From the NCBI GenBank assembly GCA_964632485.1, contig CAZWDO010000013.1:10911-74910 (forward strand): a stretch of DNA of 64,000 nt, given 5' to 3'. This document shows positions 60,756 to 64,000 of the stretch, one piece after another. The translations under genes were made by a program, and so were the position numbers. Source of the stretch: CAZWDO01 sp964632485 [NCBI: uncultured bacterium] (GTDB lineage Bacteria; JAGOEH01). The notes below the pieces were generated by a model that was not told the DNA's origin, made no database searches, and was given only the letters and a program-made list of their open reading frames with translations. Within the stretch, counting starts at the first letter, position 1. The number at the start of each line of letters is the position of its first letter.

Positions 60756-62918
60756 TCAGAAATTGACGTCGAATCCCAGGTAGAATACGGTTTTAATATT
60801 ATCGGAAAAAGCAAATTGCCGGGTCAGTTCAGTATAGGATTCTTTTTTATCGTTAACCAGTTGGGTGTAGATGTTTAAATTACGCATATTCAAGAACACG
60901 CTCATGGTTTCCGTAACTTTATACGCGACTTTCCCGTTAAGAATCAAAGTATTGTAGATTTTACAGTTTTTATTGTACTGATATCTCATAACGCTTTGGG
61001 ACATAAAATAGGGGTTGAGGTTGATATTCAGTCGGCTGTAGGGGACGAAGTTCAAGTAAAATCCGCCGTACCAGTTGGGAGTATAGGCGCCTTCCTCGGT
61101 GACAGCGCTATCAATCGGATTCGACAGGTTTTCCAAAACATCGTCCAGTTCAGAATGCTGCCAGGTGATATAGGGGCGTAATTGAAAATTTTCATGGAGT
61201 ATATAATTTAGCGCCAGAGTGACTCCCATTTGCTTGGGTTTAACGGTTAGATTCTGAGCGCTGAAATATACTTTATATTTCGGGGCATAAACTGTGGAAT
61301 CAGTGACCGTGGCCGATGAATAGTCTTGGGCTTTAGCATAGAATAATTCGATATCGGCGTGGAGGTTTTTTCGCAATTTGCCGCGATAACCCACTTCAAA
61401 CATATCCATGGTCATCAGTTTCAGGTCCTGGTTGGGCGAATAATGCATCTCTATGCCCGGCGTTACGTAATGGAAATTGACGTAATTATCGAGCATATTG
61501 GCGCCTTTGTTGGCGCGTGAAACCACAAAGCGGGCCAGATGGTTTTCATTGAATTTCCAGGTGCTGGCGAATTGGTAGGAGAGATACATTTTGTCGGAAG
61601 GGTGATTGTATTGATCGCCGCGTAACGCAACCACGACCCGCAACGGATCGAGCGGTTTGTAATCGGCGCGAAGGGAGTAGCCGGTAGTAGTCAGGTCGTA
61701 TTCGCCGTTGAGTAAGGCAAGTCCCGAGCTGGAATTCTTACGCCCGATGGAGTCGTCGATACTGAACTGGCGATAGGAGACGCCTGGCCGGACGGAGAGC
61801 TTATTCTCCAGCAACTGCCAGTCGTATTCCAGGTTTAGGGCTAAGTCGCTGAAATCGTATTCCCAGCCCGTCACGCCGAGGGTATTCTGGTAGCCTTTGA
61901 GATAACTGGCCTGCAGGCTGGCGCCGTACGCTGCGGATTTGAAATCGAGGTATTCGGTTTCCGAGACTTCGGTGGTAAAGGGTGTATTAATCACATCCAC
62001 ATAGATTTTTTGAACCTTGGAACGTTGCAGTCCCATGGCAAGTTCAAAATTGATCTTTTCCGAAACTTGGTAGGTATTGAAGAGGTTGATGCCGTATTTA
62101 TCCAGGGCCAGGCTGCGATCGGGATAGCGAAGCGAGCCGGAGCCGCGGAATGCGCCAGCGCCCTGGGTTTGGGGCGAGTAGCAGGAATCGGGATTATCCC
62201 AGTATTTCCCCTTGACGTAATCCCAGTAAGTCGTCTGGTAGCGGTTGCGTTTTTGCATGTTGCCGGAGATGTTGAGGCTGTATTTGCCTTTGGTGAATCC
62301 GGTATTCAGGCTGAAGATATCGGATTGGTAGCTGCCGCGCTGGAAATTGATGATACCGGATTCATTTTTGTCTTCTCCTCCGTTTTTACCGGCGCGTCTG
62401 GTAATAATGTTAATGACGCCGGCGACGGCATTGGGTCCGTAAAGGGCGGAAGAGGGGCCGCGAACGACTTCAATGCGATCAATGTCGGCGATTTCGACGG
62501 GTAATGATTCCCAATAGGTGCCGCCCTGGAAATCGCGGAACACAATGCGGTTATCGATCATGACCAGGGTAATCTGATTCTGCGTGTAGGGCAAGGCTGA
62601 ATAGGGAATATAGTCAAAACCGCGCAAATGGGGGTCATAAACGCCGTTGGTCTGTTCTCGAACAATCAGACCCGGAATCAGGCGCAAGGCTTCGGCAATC
62701 GTCGTAACTCCGGCGTTTTTCAGTTCCTGGGCGCTGATCACCGATGCGGATAAGGGCGCATCAAAACTACTTTCGGCCTTTTTGGACGCGGAAACAATTT
62801 CCATGTTCATCAAATCTTCCAGCGACATCTCAGCTAACTGGTCAATATTCAATTCCTGCGCAGAGAGAGAAATCCACCAGCAAAACACGATGCTGATCAA
62901 CAAAATTACTTTTTTCAT
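60756..62918 (-). CDS. TonB-dependent receptor
   Basis: This 720-residue outer-membrane transporter has the signal peptide MKKVILLISIVFCWWISLSA, then ELNIDQLAEMSLEDLMNMEI, a TonB-box-like IVSASKKAES, the plug (SVISAQELKNAGVTTIAEAL, IDRIEVVRGPSSALYGPNAV, AGVINIITRR) and a barrel ending in TVFYLGFDVNF with terminal Phe. There is no N-terminal TPR or STN domain. The start has AAGGAG five bases upstream, overlapping the stop of the small gene before it (TAAGGAG). The ligand is not evident; the LEDLMNMEI start is typical of receptors for siderophores, corrinoids or peptides in FCB bacteria. Confidence 0.92.
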   Translation of the reverse strand: MKKVILLISIVFCWWISLSAQELNIDQLAEMSLEDLMNMEIVSASKKAESSFDAPLSASVISAQELKNAGVTTIAEALRLIPGLIVREQTNGVYDPHLRGFDYIPYSALPYTQNQITLVMIDNRIVFRDFQGGTYWESLPVEIADIDRIEVVRGPSSALYGPNAVAGVINIITRRAGKNGGEDKNESGIINFQRGSYQSDIFSLNTGFTKGKYSLNISGNMQKRNRYQTTYWDYVKGKYWDNPDSCYSPQTQGAGAFRGSGSLRYPDRSLALDKYGINLFNTYQVSEKINFELAMGLQRSKVQKIYVDVINTPFTTEVSETEYLDFKSAAYGASLQASYLKGYQNTLGVTGWEYDFSDLALNLEYDWQLLENKLSVRPGVSYRQFSIDDSIGRKNSSSGLALLNGEYDLTTTGYSLRADYKPLDPLRVVVALRGDQYNHPSDKMYLSYQFASTWKFNENHLARFVVSRANKGANMLDNYVNFHYVTPGIEMHYSPNQDLKLMTMDMFEVGYRGKLRKNLHADIELFYAKAQDYSSATVTDSTVYAPKYKVYFSAQNLTVKPKQMGVTLALNYILHENFQLRPYITWQHSELDDVLENLSNPIDSAVTEEGAYTPNWYGGFYLNFVPYSRLNINLNPYFMSQSVMRYQYNKNCKIYNTLILNGKVAYKVTETMSVFLNMRNLNIYTQLVNDKKESYTELTRQFAFSDNIKTVFYLGFDVNF

Positions 62919-62927
62919 AACGGCTCC

Positions 62928-63176
62928 TTAATAAAGGGTTGATAATTTTTCATCCGACACGCTGCGGCGTTCCTTAATTCCTGCATTCATTTGCGCGTTT
63001 CTCATCAAAATACACACCATGTCGGGTTGCTCAGCCCCTTCATCCCAATCCAATTCCACTTGCAGTTGATGATCGGCTAGAGTCCGGAATCCATTAAAGA
63101 TGTATGCCACATTAAATTGATTAAAGTATAAAACCCGCATTTTTTTTGCAAAAAAAGGGACCGCGAGTTTTATCAA
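62928..63176 (-). CDS. small protein encoded ahead of the TonB receptor
   Basis: This is an unrecognised frame of 82 codons from TTG 63176, or 70 from ATG 63140. Neither start is strong: the TTG has GAGAG five bases upstream but only about 11 bases of leader, and the ATG has no Shine-Dalgarno. The encoded VLYFNQFNVAYIFNGFRTLA, ELDWDEGAEQPDMVCILMRN and a charged tail suggest a soluble protein without a signal peptide. Its stop forms part of the receptor's ribosome binding site (TAAGGAG), which supports a real, coupled gene. It could act as a leader that controls receptor translation. Confidence 0.5.
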   Translation of the reverse strand: MIKLAVPFFAKKMRVLYFNQFNVAYIFNGFRTLADHQLQVELDWDEGAEQPDMVCILMRNAQMNAGIKERRSVSDEKLSTLY

Positions 63177-63193
63177 TAAACTCTCATAGTTAT

Positions 63194-63221
63194 AATATAC
63201 TTAAAAAAAAAAAATTGTCAA
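63194..63221 (-). promoter_or_regulatory. promoter with A12 tract in the spacer, ahead of the receptor unit
   Basis: On the minus strand, TTGACA (63221-63216) and TATATT (63199-63194) are separated by 16 bases, of which 12 are one unbroken T run (A12 at 63203-63214 on the + strand). Gain or loss of single bases in the run would change the spacing between 15, 16 and 17, and hence promoter strength. Confidence 0.7.
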
Positions 63222-63313
63222 TATTAAATTTTTTATTGTTAAAAGCAAATAAATAATTATTGTGTCATCGCTTATCGGGAAGTAGGGTAGATATATGGTT
63301 TTTGAATAGAAAA

Positions 63314-63340
63314 AGAGGGAACAGCCAGGCTGTTCCCTCT
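63314..63340 (-). terminator. Rho-independent terminator of the NuoF-like gene
   Basis: AGAGGGAACAG pairs perfectly with CTGTTCCCTCT around a five-base loop. On the minus strand the stem is followed by TTTTTC. It lies about 20 bases after the stop at 63361, the expected place and form of an intrinsic terminator. Confidence 0.9.
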
Positions 63341-63360
63341 GGATGGAAATTAGCAAATAG

Positions 63361-64000
63361 TTAGTTTTTGATTTTGAATTCGTGCTTAAAGTAACGGAAA
63401 ATGGTGCGAATTGGAATAAAGGGAGATTGTCCCAGGGCGCAAAGACAGGTTTTATTCATAATGGAAGCTGTTTTTTCAATCAGCTTCAGATCCTCCTCAT
63501 TGCCTTCGCCAGCGATCATTTTTTCTAATAAACGCACAAGAGTGTCCGTACCGTTACGGCAGGGAGAGCATTTCCCACAGGATTCATGACGAAAGAATTT
63601 GAGCATGGAAAGTAGCATTTCGGGCATTCCGATCTGGTCATCCATGATCAGCAGCGCGCCGGAACCCAGCGCGGTTTCTTTTTCTGCTAAGGAATCATAG
63701 TCCATGGGGGTTTCCCACAATGCGCGGGGGATAATCCCGCCGGCGGTGCCACCGGTTTGCGCGGCTTTAAATTGGCGGCCGACTTTCATCCCGCCGCCAT
63801 AGGTTTCGATGATTTCCCTGAGAGAGATACCCATCGGCACTTCGATCAATCCGGTATTATTGACGCTGCCTAAGAGTGTAAATACTTTCGTTCCTGGATT
63901 GCGTGGAGTACCGATTTTTTTAAATGCGTCGGCGCCTTTGCGCATGATCCAGGGGATATTGGCTAAGGTTTCCACATTGTTTACCAATGTGGGTTGCCCT
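63361..64000 (-). CDS. NuoF-like NADH-binding flavoprotein subunit, C-terminal part (5' end beyond window)
   Basis: This is the last 213 or so codons of a protein of the NuoF/HoxF/HydB family; coding runs off the right edge in the frame GQPTLVNNVETLANIPWIMR. It includes the SLBB-type segment TKVFTLLGSVNNTGLIEVPM and the 4Fe-4S site SCGKCSPCRNGT with the fourth Cys in NKTCLCALGQSP. The subunit transfers electrons from NADH/FMN to iron-sulfur centres in complex I or in bifurcating hydrogenases. Which of these applies depends on genes outside the window. The C terminus ends about 24 residues after the last cluster ligand, with no ferredoxin extension as in HydB. Confidence 0.9.
   Translation of the reverse strand, partial: GQPTLVNNVETLANIPWIMRKGADAFKKIGTPRNPGTKVFTLLGSVNNTGLIEVPMGISLREIIETYGGGMKVGRQFKAAQTGGTAGGIIPRALWETPMDYDSLAEKETALGSGALLIMDDQIGMPEMLLSMLKFFRHESCGKCSPCRNGTDTLVRLLEKMIAGEGNEEDLKLIEKTASIMNKTCLCALGQSPFIPIRTIFRYFKHEFKIKN

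Noticed and set aside
1-64000. tRNA, rRNA, CRISPR arrays, intact insertion sequences or prophage genes
   Set aside because: No cloverleaf, rRNA-like block, regular repeat array, transposase or phage structural gene was seen; contractile-tail genes here belong to the T6SS because TssK, TssL, TssM and ClpV are present.

Overview
The window comes from a Gram-negative bacterium with an AT-leaning genome. Outer-membrane TonB-dependent receptors, lipoproteins, two-component-propeller kinases, DUF5683 and DUF3467 proteins and an NTT-type carrier fused to HEAT repeats all point to the FCB side of the tree. A Calditrichota/KSB1-like lineage is my guess and is not proven. I see no tRNA, rRNA, CRISPR array or intact insertion sequence.

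Layout. (1) 1-226 is the start of a DUF58 gene. (2) 695-7842 (+) is a translationally coupled operon: NTF2-like lipoprotein, long TPR protein, a GGDEF response regulator, an HD-GYP response regulator and a DUF5683 protein. It couples c-di-GMP synthesis to breakdown. (3) 7839-11232 (-) holds DUF3467, PrsW-like, TPR and two ExbD-like membrane proteins. (4) 11545-12810 (+) is pepT. (5) 12852-27603 (-) is a tight six-gene operon behind an exact consensus sigma70 promoter: nSTAND-WD40 NTPase, TPR-TonB receptor, GNAT-like protein, NTT-HEAT-cNMP-fold fusion, propeller histidine kinase and RsbU-type phosphatase. (6) 27715-30360 (-) holds a STAS protein, a frameshifted RsbW-like kinase and an outer-membrane barrel. 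A decayed CHAT-domain fragment lies just upstream.

(7) 30770-52054 is a type VI secretion locus. The + operon is tssK-tssL-tssM-tssA-tssB-tssC-hcp-tssE-tssF-tssG-tssH(clpV)-vgrG plus a MORN/YwqK-like gene. A divergent operon encodes a SPOR-domain protein, a single-TM protein and a lipoprotein that I read as the missing TssJ-like subunit. The two promoters flank a T9-A15-T9 tract. The gene order is that of T6SS type i, not the Bacteroidota type iii. No PAAR gene or recognisable toxin is present.

(8) 52201-55694 (-) is an NtrC-type regulator with a PAS/GAF kinase. (9) 56127-58898 (-) is a lipase-like lipoprotein and a second SpoIIE-type response regulator. (10) 59086-60303 (-) is an FMN-binding polyferredoxin. 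(11) 60756-63176 (-) is a TonB receptor behind a small ORF; the promoter spacer contains an A12 tract, and a degenerate copy of the receptor's 3' end lies downstream. (12) 63361-64000 (-) is the C-terminal part of a NuoF-like subunit.

Most of the window is signal transduction (c-di-GMP, partner switching, two-component) around an envelope-spanning contractile weapon. The most noteworthy items are the six-gene STAND/receptor/carrier/kinase/phosphatase operon, the unusual T6SS envelope module, the candidate phase-variable receptor promoter, and the two decayed genes beside the STAS gene.
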